Shown piece by piece: positions 1-10,452 of a stretch of 64,000 nt of DNA (position 1 is the stretch's first letter; every line of letters begins with the position of its first letter). Where the stretch lies: the NCBI GenBank assembly GCA_039545315.1, contig BCIM01000008.1:620001-684000 (forward strand), in the 5' to 3' direction. Made by a program: the position numbers and the translations under genes. Under the pieces are notes generated by a model. The model ran no database searches and had not been told where the DNA came from. It saw only the letters and a list, made by a program, of their open reading frames with translations. The stretch is from Kondoa malvinella. Taxonomy: Eukaryota; Basidiomycota; Agaricostilbomycetes; Agaricostilbales; Kondoaceae.

Positions 1-63
1 CGGCCTTCTCACAAACTCGGATGTCGACAAACCAAAAGAATGGGCTCCTGCTGACGAACTCTG

Positions 64-252
64 TCACATTCCGACTCGTACAGCATCCACCAGAGCCTCC
101 AAGTTCTTGCCAAACGGATATCCCGAAGATTCAATAGGCCATCTAGCCGTGTCCCAACTCACGCCTCCCTGCCAATCAAAGTTTGCGCAATTTGGGTTGC
201 TGCCGTCGAATTCTACTTTGTGAGCTGCAGTATCAAAGACTACAGTCAGCAC
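64..252 (-). CDS. partial ORF of an unrecognised gene at the left edge
   Basis: A minus-strand frame is open for about 60 codons and is rich in Trp, Asp and Gly (FDWQGGVSWDTARW). It looks coding in composition, but I recognise no family. No ATG opens it. A CTGACTGTAG acceptor-like sequence sits at about 235, so it may be an internal exon, and a GTACGA donor-like site at about 80 could lead on to exons beyond position 1. If real, the gene is divergent from the phosphatase that starts at 426, and the roughly 170 bp between them would be a shared promoter. Confidence 0.3.
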   Translation of the reverse strand: MLTVVFDTAAHKVEFDGSNPNCANFDWQGGVSWDTARWPIESSGYPFGKNLEALVDAVRVGM

Positions 253-425
253 CGCTCACTACGAAGTGCGGAAAAGTTTAAAATTCACGTCATTCCGACT
301 TGCAAAGGACCTCGTGTCAAGCGGCTCTGTCGCCTTGCGGCCTTCTCAAGCTCATTTTAAACACCTCCTACACGGCCAATAGAATCTGACACGACTGGTC
401 TTTGGCTAGCGAACTCTAGTCAGCA

Positions 426-3209
426 ATGGATTTTGCTCGACGCAAGATGCGCAAACCGCCTACGCTAGGCAACATGCCAGCCGCAACTCCAGCAATACCT
501 GATTCAAGTACTGTTGATCCAGCTTCGTACTTTGGCGACTATCGCTCTTCACAGCCTCAGAGTAGTCCCGCGCCAGCTTTCACTCCGTTCAGCGGCCCTC
601 CTACAATACAAGCTTCGCAAACGCTCAACGAGAACTCTGGATTTGCAGCGGCACTATCAGGACAAGGCGCTTCATACCTTTCACCAGTACCTTTAGGAAT
701 ACCTTCTGCCTCTGGTCGAATGCGTGATGCGACTTCGAAACCCAAGAGACCTTCCGGCCTTTTCGCCCATCCTCAACCTCCTTCTTCTCCAGCCTCAAAG
801 TCGAATGCAGAAACTCCAGCTTTGGACATGCGGTCACTGTCTTTCGAAGGACGAGCTGACTCACCGCAACAACAACCTTTTACTGCCTCGCCACTGAGTA
901 TTCCTTCAGATACAAAGACGCAAAACCAGAACAAGAATTCTGCATCATCAGCAGATAGCGCTTTCAAGCTGAAGCCGCCTTTACCGATGAATCTTCCCTC
1001 AAAGCGAACTTTACCTCCGTCCAAAGCATGCTCTGCCCCGCAACTCAGTCAAAGCAGAAACAAGAACGCCAGAATAGCTGCAGACAAGTTTGCCATCATG
1101 CCTAAAGCAGATCTCGACTCTTTACTGTCGGAAACGGACTCAGATTCCAGCGTTCTGATTGTCGACATTCGCCCGCATACCAAATTCATGTCTTCTGAAC
1201 ACGGTCATTTGCGCAACTCGATCAGTCTTTGCGCCCCTACGACTTTGTTGCGAAGAGCGGCGTTCGGCCTTAACCGTCTAGCGGACACTTTACCGGATAA
1301 CGAAGAAAAAGAACGGTTCCTGTCTCCCATTGCGCCGAATACCGCTGTTCGCGTCGTTTTGGGTGTGGATCAAGATTCAACAGCGCTGTTTGATGACTCG
1401 CCATTATGCTCGTTGTTGACCAAGTTTGAAAAGGCTGGGTTTGCGGGCAAGTTACAATGGGTGCAAGGAGGATATCAGTCGTTGCAGCTGGATGAGGAGT
1501 TTATGGCAAGGCATCGCCAGACAGCGGAAGAAGAAGAGTCGTCTGGTTCTTCGTCCTTCTCCAGTTCTCCCAATTCGTCATCACCTACCTCCAACTTGCT
1601 GGGACCAAGTCGCTCCGGCTCAGGCGGCAGCAGCACATCAGCTTCATCTGTCAGGTCGTCTTCCAACATGAGCCGCAAGGGATCCGATACTGGCTCAAAT
1701 TCTGGTTCTGTCGTTCAAGTCCGTCTGTTACCCGGTCAGGCATTCGACTCGCGCTCCACCCAAGCACATATCCTTGATCAAGGGCAGTCCAACAAAGGCT
1801 TTCAGCAGCAATGCGCGAATCCTTTTTTTGATACTATACGGCAGAACCACGAGGTCAGTTTGGGCTCTGTTGAATGTAGATTTATGCTAAGACTCGATGC
1901 AGGTCTTGTCACTGGAAAGCTCCATGAACAATGTAGTAGACGTCCATCTGAACCCGCAACTCGAGACACCTAGATTCGTGCAACAATTGCCGCCTTGTCT
2001 CAAGAGTCTGGCAGAACTCAATCCAAGGCAAAGAGGAGAAAAATTGGCTCACGAGTTTTACTTGGTCGAAGCGGCAGAGCAGAAGCGTTTGCAGGATATG
2101 CTTGGGCGTGCTGCGGTTTGTAAGCCGGCGAACGAACCTGAACATCCATTTGGTATTTCTGCTGCAATGGAAAAGGGTCATCTGAACAGGTATAAGAACA
2201 TCTTTCCAGTGAGTCAACTTTGAAGCTTTGTGTATCGTTTCTAATCAGTTGCCGTAGTACGAGCATTCTCGATGTCATTTGAAGACATATGCAGCTGGCG
2301 CGACTGACTATATCAATGCTTCTCATATCTACTTCAAAGACAACCCGTCCAAGAGATACATTGCTTCGCAAGGACCTTTGCCTAGCACCTACGAAGACTT
2401 TTACCAACTTGTGGATCAAGAGAATGTCGGCGTGGTGGTCATGTTGACAAACCTGATGGAAGGCGGGAGGGAAAAGTGCGGCAAATACTATCTTCCTGGT
2501 CAATGTGGGCGGTTCAATGTCAGCTGCAAAGATGGCGCTGTGCATCAATATCCGGGTGAAGATCAAGCGCCTCAACAATCGGGCACTTCGAGCGGCTTCT
2601 TTTCTTCCTTCGACTTGGCATCAGCGCAGCAGAAGACACCAAAGGCTGCCAACAGTCCTTCTGCAGCGGTCTGTCGCAGTACACTTACTATCTCGCGGTC
2701 CGACGGATCAGAGAAGGCGATGAAGCACATCAAATTCGCTGGTTGGCCAGACTTCGATGTCCCGCCAGACGCCGAAGCATTACTGGATTTGATTGCGGAA
2801 GTGAACCAGGCTAGGGCTGATATTGCGAGATACAACGGAACGGAAGAAGGACCGGTATTGGTGCATTGTTCAGCTGGCGTGGGTCGCACTGGCAGTGAGT
2901 GAAGCGCTACATCTCAGATGCAGAAGCTGACTGTCTATGACAGGCTATATGCTCATCGATGTACTTCTGGATATGTACGAGCAGGCTCGCAAGCAACATT
3001 CAGAGTCCCAGCAGTCTTCGTCTGATATGGACATTGATGCCTCGCCCTCTTCGGCCAATTTGGCCTCTCTTCATCAACCAGACTACCTTCGCCAAATCGT
3101 CGACGAGATGCGCCAGAACCGCATGAGCATGGTCGCTAACTACGCACAATACCAATTCTGCAACGAGGCGATCTTGAAGGGTTGCAAACGCATCATCGCA
3201 CAAGCATAG
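426..3209 (+). CDS. rhodanese-domain protein tyrosine phosphatase (Pyp1/Ptp2/Ptp3-like)
   Basis: Four exons (426-1853, 1903-2208, 2258-2894, 2944-3209) give 878 aa; all three introns are exactly 49 nt. The first 220 residues are a Ser/Pro-rich disordered region. Residues about 225-355 form a rhodanese/Cdc25-homology fold (VLIVDIRP start) without an obvious catalytic cysteine loop. The classical PTP domain follows from about residue 485, with NIFPY, DYINAS and the signature HCSAGVGRTG at about 781-790 (Cys about 782, Arg about 788). A polar insert of about 80 residues lies between KCGKYY and the WPD motif (GWPDFDVPP). In yeasts this architecture belongs to phosphatases that dephosphorylate the tyrosine of Hog1/Spc1 and other MAP kinases, the rhodanese region serving as the kinase dock. 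That role is inferred here from the family. The start is the first ATG of the open frame. Confidence 0.9.
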
Positions 3210-3319
3210 ACCACATGATATACCTTAGCATGAGTCAAGCCATGTTCTATAGTCATGTTAAATAATATTGTCGTATCGCTTTCTACATCTCTTGATAATA
3301 ACTGTCTCCTCGTCACCAT

Positions 3320-4668
3320 CTAAGCCATCACCGAATTGTTTTCGCCTCTAATGACATCTGTCAAAGTGCGCAGCTTCTCCAAGACTACAAAGACAAGTAT
3401 AGCTTTGAAGCGAGGGACCCCATTATTAGCGCGACTCGTCGGGCCCACGGGCAACCACTCACTGTTGGGAGAAAGTCTGATCCACGCTGGTAGCCAACCA
3501 CGAAACATGAACATTGGCCCTTCCTTCGCGTAAGAGCTAGTGATCGTCTTCCAAATCTGTGTGCCCTCCTCAGCATTGAGAATTACAGCTCGAAGAAGAC
3601 CTACCGATTCAGATCCAGCAGATGACATGATCTGCGGACGATCAGATAAGGAAGCCTAAATGGGCTATAGTACACTCACTCTCGATTTTATCACATCGAA
3701 TGGACTACATATCGTTGTCGCGACGGTTCCCGCACAAAAAGAGGCGCAGAAGTGCAAAGGCATTCCTTCGGAGAAGACATCTGTCCGTAACAAAGCCATC
3801 TTGAACGAGTCGTACCTACCGGATCCGTTAGTCTTGTCCGGATTCTCTGGTACAGAGACTTACGTGGCAAGCTGACTTGCATTCATCAACATGGCTCGAC
3901 CAATATTAGGACCGAGACCTCGAGCTAATGACGCCGTGCCTTCCGTCCGAAGCATTTTGAACAGCCCGTCGATTGCATTCCTATACTGAACGCGTTGCTC
4001 AACCGGTTTTACTGTATCGCCTATCATGCGGACGAGGATCTAGAGTACCGATGAATTCGAGCTTTTGCGCAGCACGAGAGAAAGACGGACAATGTCTGCT
4101 GGGTTGCCTGCAACGCCTCCTAGAGCACCTGCTCCAGCCGCTGCGACCGCTAGCTTCCATATTGGTAATACCGCCTCGCCGGGCGCTTGTATTTTGGCCT
4201 TGAGAACATCGTACGCGCCAAAGCGGACCAGGGAATAGCTAAGACAGCGAGTAGGCCTGGCATGAGTAGATACCAAGGACGCAGAGACTCGGACCCACGT
4301 CATCTGCCGCATGACTGAAGCAGTCAGACCTGGATAGGCTCCTTGTGCAAGACCTTGCGTCTTGACACTGCTGACGAGAAGGCCGATCATAGAGTTCGTC
4401 TGAGACGTCTGTAGCCGGACCTTTGACACATCGAGAGGATGTCTGATCAGGAAGACAATGGTTCAGAAGGGACTCCGAGAAACAAAAATGTGAGAGACGT
4501 TAGAACTGCTGCTATTGACGCTGAGACGCCCTGGGAGCGATTTTTGGCTCAATACAGCCCTATGCATTCTAGATGACAACAGCGTACACCAAGATACCAT
4601 GGATAGGAACGCGTGCTTGTCTGGGACAGCTTCGAAGAGCCTTCGCTTGGCTTTCTCGGTTCGGTCAT
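3320..4668 (-). CDS. DIC1: mitochondrial dicarboxylate carrier (SLC25 family, DIC1-like)
   Basis: Nine exons (4588-4668, 4499-4530, 4299-4442, 4091-4238, 3864-4039, 3680-3815, 3605-3631, 3463-3556, 3320-3402) give about 306 aa, the usual length for a mitochondrial carrier. Three carrier repeats are visible: YPWYLGG with HPLDVSKVRLQ, GNPADIILVRM, and SPFDVIKSR with FRGWLPAWIRL. The opening YPWYLGG and the spacing to HPLD match dicarboxylate carriers. Family members exchange malate or succinate for phosphate across the inner mitochondrial membrane. The intron at 3557-3604 is 48 nt, in frame and free of stops, so an ORF caller would read through it; removing it restores the family spacing (SES|IWKTITSSY). 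Exons of 27 and 32 nt occur. Substrate preference is inferred. Confidence 0.9.
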
Positions 4669-4854
4669 AAGGAATATGAAATGGTATCAAGCGCTGGCAA
4701 GCACATGTAGCAAGCCGGGTATAGACAATTGGGTCGAACAGGTATCTTCCAAGTCACTCGAGTTTACTCAATGGTGATTTATGATCAAAAAAATGGAAGC
4801 AACGAATTCACAAGTCTAGGCCATGCGTATGTACAGTGATCAGTCGCCCTCGCA

Positions 4855-6676
4855 CTAGCATTGGCGGGAGGAAGGAGGCGGAGAGACCTGTAGAACAGAT
4901 CAGAACCAGCAACAAGCAGATAAAATCTATAGCATTACCGTTGCGAGCCGAGCAAGCTGCTCTAAAGCTCCTTGATGTTGTTCATCCACAGACATTCGCC
5001 TCTCTGCAGCACCCAAAGGTTCGGCTGACCTTGCTCGACCTGCTACGGGTTGAGCCGGTACTCCGAGTAATCGCGAGGATACAGATTCTGGCATGAGACG
5101 AGCTTGTGGAATGTTCGGTGAGGCTTCGATGGTAGGCATCATCAACTGAGGTCGACGAGGCATCTGAGTGATGGGCAGTCGAGCGGAAGAGAATGATTTG
5201 TGATGCTGAGCGTATAGCGATTCAGAAGAGCCTGGTCGCACAGGAGCGGAAGGTGATCTCTTCCGGCCTATTACAGGCTCTCCGATTTGAAGGCTGTTTG
5301 TATTGATTGGGTGCTGTCGTGCAGAAGTGCTAGCTTGCCTTGATTGTCCGTATGCACCGCCGTCGTCTGTAGACGAGGAGCTGGCAATGCTTGATATCCT
5401 GGGTCGATTACCGGCTTGATACTCTTCCATGTTGGCATCTTCTCCTTTGACGTAGCTCTCTGTTGTACTATCGATCAGAAGGCAGATCAGGGAACTATTT
5501 CCAAGATGCATACCCAAATCCTTTTCAAAGAGCGGGTACAGTCTGCTAGTCAGCCCAAGCTGATCTGCATGCTCTCTTGCGGCTCTTATCGGCAGCCAGA
5601 CTCCCTGTGGCAAGCCGTCAAAAGCAGAAAGATCAGGCGGATGGCTAAGCTACCTTCAGATGCATGCTCCCATGCTTCACCACAAACCGGCCAATCGTAC
5701 CCTTGAGTATCCCGTCTCTCTTGCCTCTGGTCATTGAGGGTCCTGCGGTATTGAGCATCTTCGTGCCGTTGATCTAAGAAAGAGTAAAAAGACCATTCTA
5801 GTTGAGTTGACCGGTTCTCTCACCATCATGTTGTCTGTGAAGCTTGACAATCAGATCGAAGATAAAGTACCAAAAAGGTACATACCAGCTCTTCGTGAAA
5901 CAGGTATGCCGCCCACTTCAACAGTGAAACATATCGTATTCTGTTCCTCCCAGCTGTCATAAGTGTTCAGAAGATGAGCTCTCGATACTTCTCAATTTCT
6001 ATCGTCAGAGCGTACCGGGAAGTAGTGACTATTGGCTTAGCTGGTGCGGTATTGCTTTGACGCACAGTCGTAGTCGCCTGTCTATGCGAAGCCATGTTGC
6101 TTGGCCTGGCGTAAGATGCAGGAGCTCGATTTTCTGGTGCTGGCGAGCTCGAGTGACCTTGAGCAGGTCCAGAGTAAGTTGGAGCATATCGACTTGATCC
6201 AACAGAGGCGGAGCGTTGTCTTCCGCCTTGATCTACAAGAACCTTGACTTTGAGTTTACCCGAAGAACCGGAAGAAGAAACGAACATGTCATCTGCTGGG
6301 AATCAAAGGCCGGAGCAGGAGCTCGAGTGGACTCCCATGCTTGAGGATGCTCAGTTTGAGTTGCGGGCTGTCTAGGACGAGCTCCAAAGCTGGCACTGTC
6401 ATTGCAGACCACCGCGCTACGAGTTAGCTGCGCTTGTAAGTTCTGACCCTGGAATTGTTGGACAGCTGGTTTGGGAGGTGGTTGAGGATTATTGGTGTAA
6501 GCCCAGCTGGCAGGTTGGCCAAGTCGATTCGAGGCGAACCCGCTGGAGGAGATCGACAAGATATCTGTCGGATTTGAAGGAGCAGCACTGGTTGCAGAGA
6601 GTATACTCCAGCCAGGGACTTCTGGATGCGATTCATCCGTTTCGTCTACTGCCATAGGAGAAAGTGACTCAGACAT
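4855..6676 (-). CDS. APSES-domain transcription factor (StuA/Sok2/Efg1 class)
   Basis: The APSES/KilA-N DNA-binding domain is assembled over exons 5954-upstream to 6016..., 5886-5953, 5824-5834 (11 nt), 5654-5773 and 4939-5604. Key stretches in order are [61 protein letters not shown] and [14 protein letters not shown], matching StuA/Sok2/Phd1 residue for residue in spacing. Such factors bind E-box-like sites and control filamentation, sporulation and PKA-linked morphogenesis; the Ustilago homologue is Ust1. Both flanks are Ser/Pro/Gln-rich. The ATG is at 6676. The first intron, somewhere between about 6447 and 6292, could not be fixed because the frame changes. A 33-nt last exon (4855-4887) after a well-formed 51-nt intron is likely; otherwise the frame stops at 4927. 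A 54-nt in-frame intron at 5460-5513 is possible. Confidence 0.85.
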
Positions 6677-7397
6677 TGTAATCGATGGTGGGGAAAGTAT
6701 AAGAGAGGCAGAGGAAATGGAGCTCTGGGTAGAATCCTGTTAGAACAAAGGGATAGAAGTTGTCTTCGCAGATCCGAACTTCTCAGAATCACCAAGCTTG
6801 GAGAGGAGACTGGCGTCTATCATGCGAGAGGATAGGCTGAAACAAGGGTGAGGTTTAGGGAAAAGAGACAACTTCAGCCAAAGCTGGGCAATGTAGTTGC
6901 ACAGCGGAAAATGGCATAACGGAATAAGACACGCAACCCTTCTCGAACTGTCTTTCCGATATTGTATCTCGCAAAGCAGACGCCAGCGTCGTGCAATTCA
7001 TTCGATGAGACAGCCAAAGAAGTACGGCTCGGACCACAAGAAGGTGTTTGGAGAAGCTGTCGAGAAGGTTCTGGCCGACGAATGCTTCGCGTGTGTGTGC
7101 TGCCATGCAACTTGCCGGTGCAGAGATTCAAGCAGCACTTGAGAGAGAGAGCTTGCAGGGAATGAGGATATAAGCTTTGGCGGCCTATGATCTGCTCGAG
7201 GCGCTGCCCTGTCTTGCTTGCTATGCAGTCCGAATGGCCGATACGGAAAGAGCTTGTGAGACGTCGGAAGCAGCGAACGTTCACCAAAAGGACGACCGTC
7301 GACATGCGAGACGATTACAGCTACACTACATTCGTTGTGCTGCGGATGATGCTATACAACAAGTGTTCGATTGTCCATAGTACTTCGATACTTCGCT
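6677..7397. other. intergenic region upstream of the APSES gene
   Basis: This is about 720 bp with only short overlapping ORFs on both strands, without family resemblance or splice-supported continuity. It should hold the promoter and perhaps a long 5' leader of the APSES gene, as is common for StuA-type regulators, plus the 3' end of the secreted-protein gene. I could not pick out a specific regulatory site. Confidence 0.5.
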
Positions 7398-8439
7398 CTA
7401 CAACCATCTGGCCAGACGAAGACGAGCTGGGCTGGTGGTTGACGAGGCTGGGCAGTATTCGATGTATTGCTCTACGTCAGAGGAAATCCCGGCATCTTCA
7501 ACGAGCATGAGCAATCGATATCATCTCGCATTGTGCGGCAGACTCACCAGGGAAACTAGCGCCACACTTTTGCGCAGCAGCAGCTTCGAACATAGTGTCG
7601 CCCAAAGTAATGTTAGCGACGCCAGGGAAAACCGATTCGATCAAGGAGTATGCAGCCGAATTGCAGTCTGCTCATCTCATCAGGATCGATCAATCAACTA
7701 AGTGATGAGCATGCCTACCAGTGCAGACGGTCGAAGTAGGGAGCTCATTGAGGATGTCCAAAATGTCTCCAGAATCAGCGGTCGGAAGCTGCTGCAAAAG
7801 CTGACCCAAGTAGTCGATCGAGAGAGTGACGTTCAGGTCGGTCTCAATGTTGTTGAGCAAGTCTTGCAGGCAGAAGACCGAGCCGTCAGCGCACGAAGAG
7901 CCGGATTCTTGAGAGGTGGTGCTATACAATTTCGTAAGAACGGAATTGATAAAGTTGATCAAGAGGAATGCTCACGCATTGCGCAAGCAAGCAACATCCT
8001 TGATCAAATTGTAGACCTCTGGAGCATTGTCGAGGACGACTTGGCGAGTCGCGTCGGTGATGGGTACATTCTGCTGTTCCAAATCTTGCGAGCAACCATC
8101 AAGGAAAGAGGTCACAAGACCGGTGATGGTGTCATTTGAGCAAGTCGGAGCTGCGCACAGCTGAGTCTGGTACGAGGCGAGGACTGGGACCAAAGATTGA
8201 TCGGCGGGAGTTGACAAAAGAGGAAGAAGGCCAGAAACGGCAAGACAGCTTGAAGTTTCTCCTTGAAGCAGTTGGCCGGTGAGAGCAGTCAAGCATTGCT
8301 GCGAGATGGATAGTCTAGGGTGGAAGTATCAGCTTCGGTCTTTTGATCGGCTTTGAGGCTGTGAGACTCACCCGCCAAGTTGAGCCATAGCTGGTGCTGC
8401 AGCAGCTGCAAGAGTGACGAGGGTAGCTTTGGTGTACAT
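7398..8439 (-). CDS. secreted cysteine-rich protein
   Basis: Five exons (8372-8439, 7976-8314, 7719-7921, 7548-7667, 7398-7471) give about 267 aa. The protein starts with a typical signal peptide: MYTK, a run of Leu/Val/Ala, and a probable cleavage site after AMA. The mature part carries about a dozen cysteines spread through small modules (QQCLTAL, LCAAPTCSND, GSVFCLQ, TVCTDCNSA), with N-glycosylation-type NDT/NIT sites. This cysteine pattern resembles the extracellular domain found in many basidiomycete surface proteins (DUF7729-like); I am not certain of that family. No GPI tail is evident, but the last exon, with its 76-nt upstream intron, is the least certain part. The location is extracellular or the cell wall. 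No enzymatic motif is visible. Confidence 0.75.
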
Positions 8440-8934
8440 TTTGATGTGCTTTTGGGTTGATGAGCGCAGGAAAGAGTGAAGCAGGAAGACAAGAGAGAAA
8501 GCGGCGGCCTCTGGCAGGGCAGGCCAAGATCAAATTAAGTTTTGCCACACACCCCGCCTTTTACGACGCATTTTGCAGAGCCAAGAATACTGCAACGAGC
8601 AGGCAGTGTAGGAGAGACTGTTGCGGCCCATAAGGAGGCCAGCCTGCCAAAGGAAGCGACCTGATGCTTTCTGCTCGAGCGAAAGGTCGTCCAATTTGTC
8701 GGGACCAGGGTACTGAACGACGTGGTATACATTGGATGGAGGAGCCCCTACGATTATAACCTATTCCCAAAGCCTTTACGTTTGTTGATATCTGTACTGC
8801 CCCCACATTGGTGAAATTACCGCTGGTAATCCCTTTGACAAAGCTGTTTTGAAAAACCCCCGGTATCGAGACTGAATATGGTAGCGGACGCAAATATGGT
8901 ATCTTCAGGAGGAGCAAGAGTCCGAGTCGGGTTT
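8440..8934. other. intergenic region, promoter side of the secreted-protein gene
   Basis: This stretch of 495 bp lies between two minus-strand genes. A long minus-strand frame (to 8561) is open, but it has no family likeness and no usable splice structure, and it overlaps the expected promoter and leader of the secreted-protein gene. I treat it as noncoding. Confidence 0.5.
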
Positions 8935-9877
8935 CTAGAGGATGGTGCATTTGCGCTTCTTTGACTTTTTCGGCTTCTCTATACCTTCTCTTTGATCTGT
9001 TCTGGTGTCAGCTTTTCGACAATAGAATGTTCGAGCAGACATACTGCGGATCATCCTGACGACGGTGAAATACGCTTCTTCTAGATTGACTCTAGTTTTC
9101 GCCGAAGTCTCGACTACCAGCAAGAGCATCAGCGAATTACTTCAAGCCATACAAGGATGGACTGACTCTGACCACAGCCCATTCGCTTTGCCATAGCCGA
9201 GGCCTCTTGCTGGCTCACTTCCCTCTCATTCGCCCTATCTAGCTTGTTGCCCACTAAAAGTAAAGGAAGGTCGTCGCTATCTTTCACCCGACTTATTTGC
9301 GAGCGAAACTTGTCTATGCGCTCGAACGTTGACCGTGCGGTGATGGAGTAGACTAGTAGGAACCCTTCGCCTTCTCTGTACACATGGTCAATGAAACATT
9401 CTAGCTTGGGCTATAGATCGTACCGTATCCTGTCCAGAGCACTGTAATTAGCTTCATAGCAAGTTCAAGAAGAAAGCGAGACTGACCATTGATCTCTCAG
9501 CGCAGTATATTCCTCTTGTCCTGCAGTATCCAGAATCTCAATGAGGCACGGTTCGTCATCGATCACTGCGTGTTTTCGATAAGAGTCTTCTCTGAAACCA
9601 AAGTACCTTGTACTGAGCAAGCGGCCGCTGACTGAGAGGAGACCTGAAGCTCACATTGTTGGATCGTATGCCTGGCAATGCATTGTTCCCATCAGCGCGC
9701 AAAGGCAAGCCAGAGAATTGCAAGACGTACCTCTATGAAATGATTCAGACAGAGCTGTATCGTCAACGCAGTCTTGCCCACTCCGCCTGGTTCAATACAA
9801 ATATATGAGCGGACCGAAGGCTATCGAAGAGGGCCGTGTTCACCGTCGCCCAAGCAGACCAATTTGAAGGTGAGCAT
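8935..9877 (-). CDS. RAS: Ras family small GTPase
   Basis: Eight exons (9844-9877, 9731-9786, 9655-9671, 9487-9591, 9424-9429, 9167-9375, 9045-9113, 8935-8996) give 185 aa. Starting at 9877, the numbering coincides with human H-Ras: P-loop GDGGVGKT at 10-17 with Gly12 and Gly13, switch I YDPTIEDSY at 32-40, switch II DTAGQEE at 57-63 with Gln61. NKLD and ETSAK guanine-specificity motifs follow. The C-terminus is polybasic and ends in CTIL, a CAAX box predicted to favour geranylgeranylation because of the final Leu; no upstream palmitoylation cysteine is present. The 6-nt exon encodes the core of Trp-Ile-Arg before EGEGF. An in-frame ATG at 10009 would add 44 residues without family support. 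The gene is divergent from dynein. It probably works in cAMP/MAPK morphogenesis signalling, by family. Confidence 0.92.
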
Positions 9878-10452
9878 CACAAGACGATGGATATGATTAG
9901 AGCAAGTGAAGCTTGAATAGAGTGGAGCACTGCTTTTATCGTCGCTGCTCGCAGACCCCGAGATTGAACCACGAGGCGTTGCTTTGCTCTCAATACGCCA
10001 AAAGATCATTGTTCCGAACGCTAATCTAGCCTAGTGACACCTCTTGTGCATAGGCGAACAAGGCCCCTCCTGTCATGCTGCATTGTTCTATCTTTGAGCG
10101 CACGGACTATTGCAAAGTCTTCCAATCGATTTGTAAGGTGATATCGCGTCAGAATAGCAAGCAACGACGTGTATAGCTGCATATAGCATCTTCACAGGGG
10201 AATGGCATGCTTGAGTTGCACAAGCACGGACGCGCGTTTCGATGCATTTCCAGATATCTCGCGTAGTTCTATAGGGCTGCTCTGTCGCTGTTAGCTATAC
10301 CAGACAGCTGCTGCATGCATAGTCGCGTACAATTTCGAATGGACATGATCTGACGAGCTGTTATTTTGACTTGCCCAAAACCTCCAACAGCCTGAGTTCG
10401 GATACCCGTTGTGCGATACACCCGCTCTGAATACGATATTACGCGCTCTGCA
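9878..10452. promoter_or_regulatory. divergent promoter region, RAS (-) / dynein heavy chain (+)
   Basis: Start codons of RAS (9877) and dynein (10453) face away from each other across 575 bp. Short ORFs here have no family support, and one minus ORF simply mirrors dynein exon 1. The region should hold both promoters; no individual element could be assigned. Confidence 0.5.

Noticed and set aside
6855..7510. Several overlapping ORFs of 60-143 codons on both strands
   Set aside because: No motifs, no consistent frame and no splice continuity; the last exon of the secreted-protein gene and the intergenic sequence explain the region.
8561..8950. 129-codon minus-strand ORF upstream of the secreted-protein gene
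   Set aside because: It overlaps the Ras last exon by a few bases, has no ATG-supported family start and shows no recognisable domain.
9878..10009. N-terminal extension of Ras from the ATG at 10009
   Set aside because: Starting at 9877 gives numbering identical to H-Ras (Gly12, Gly13, Gln61), and the extension has no family counterpart; it is kept only as an alternative.
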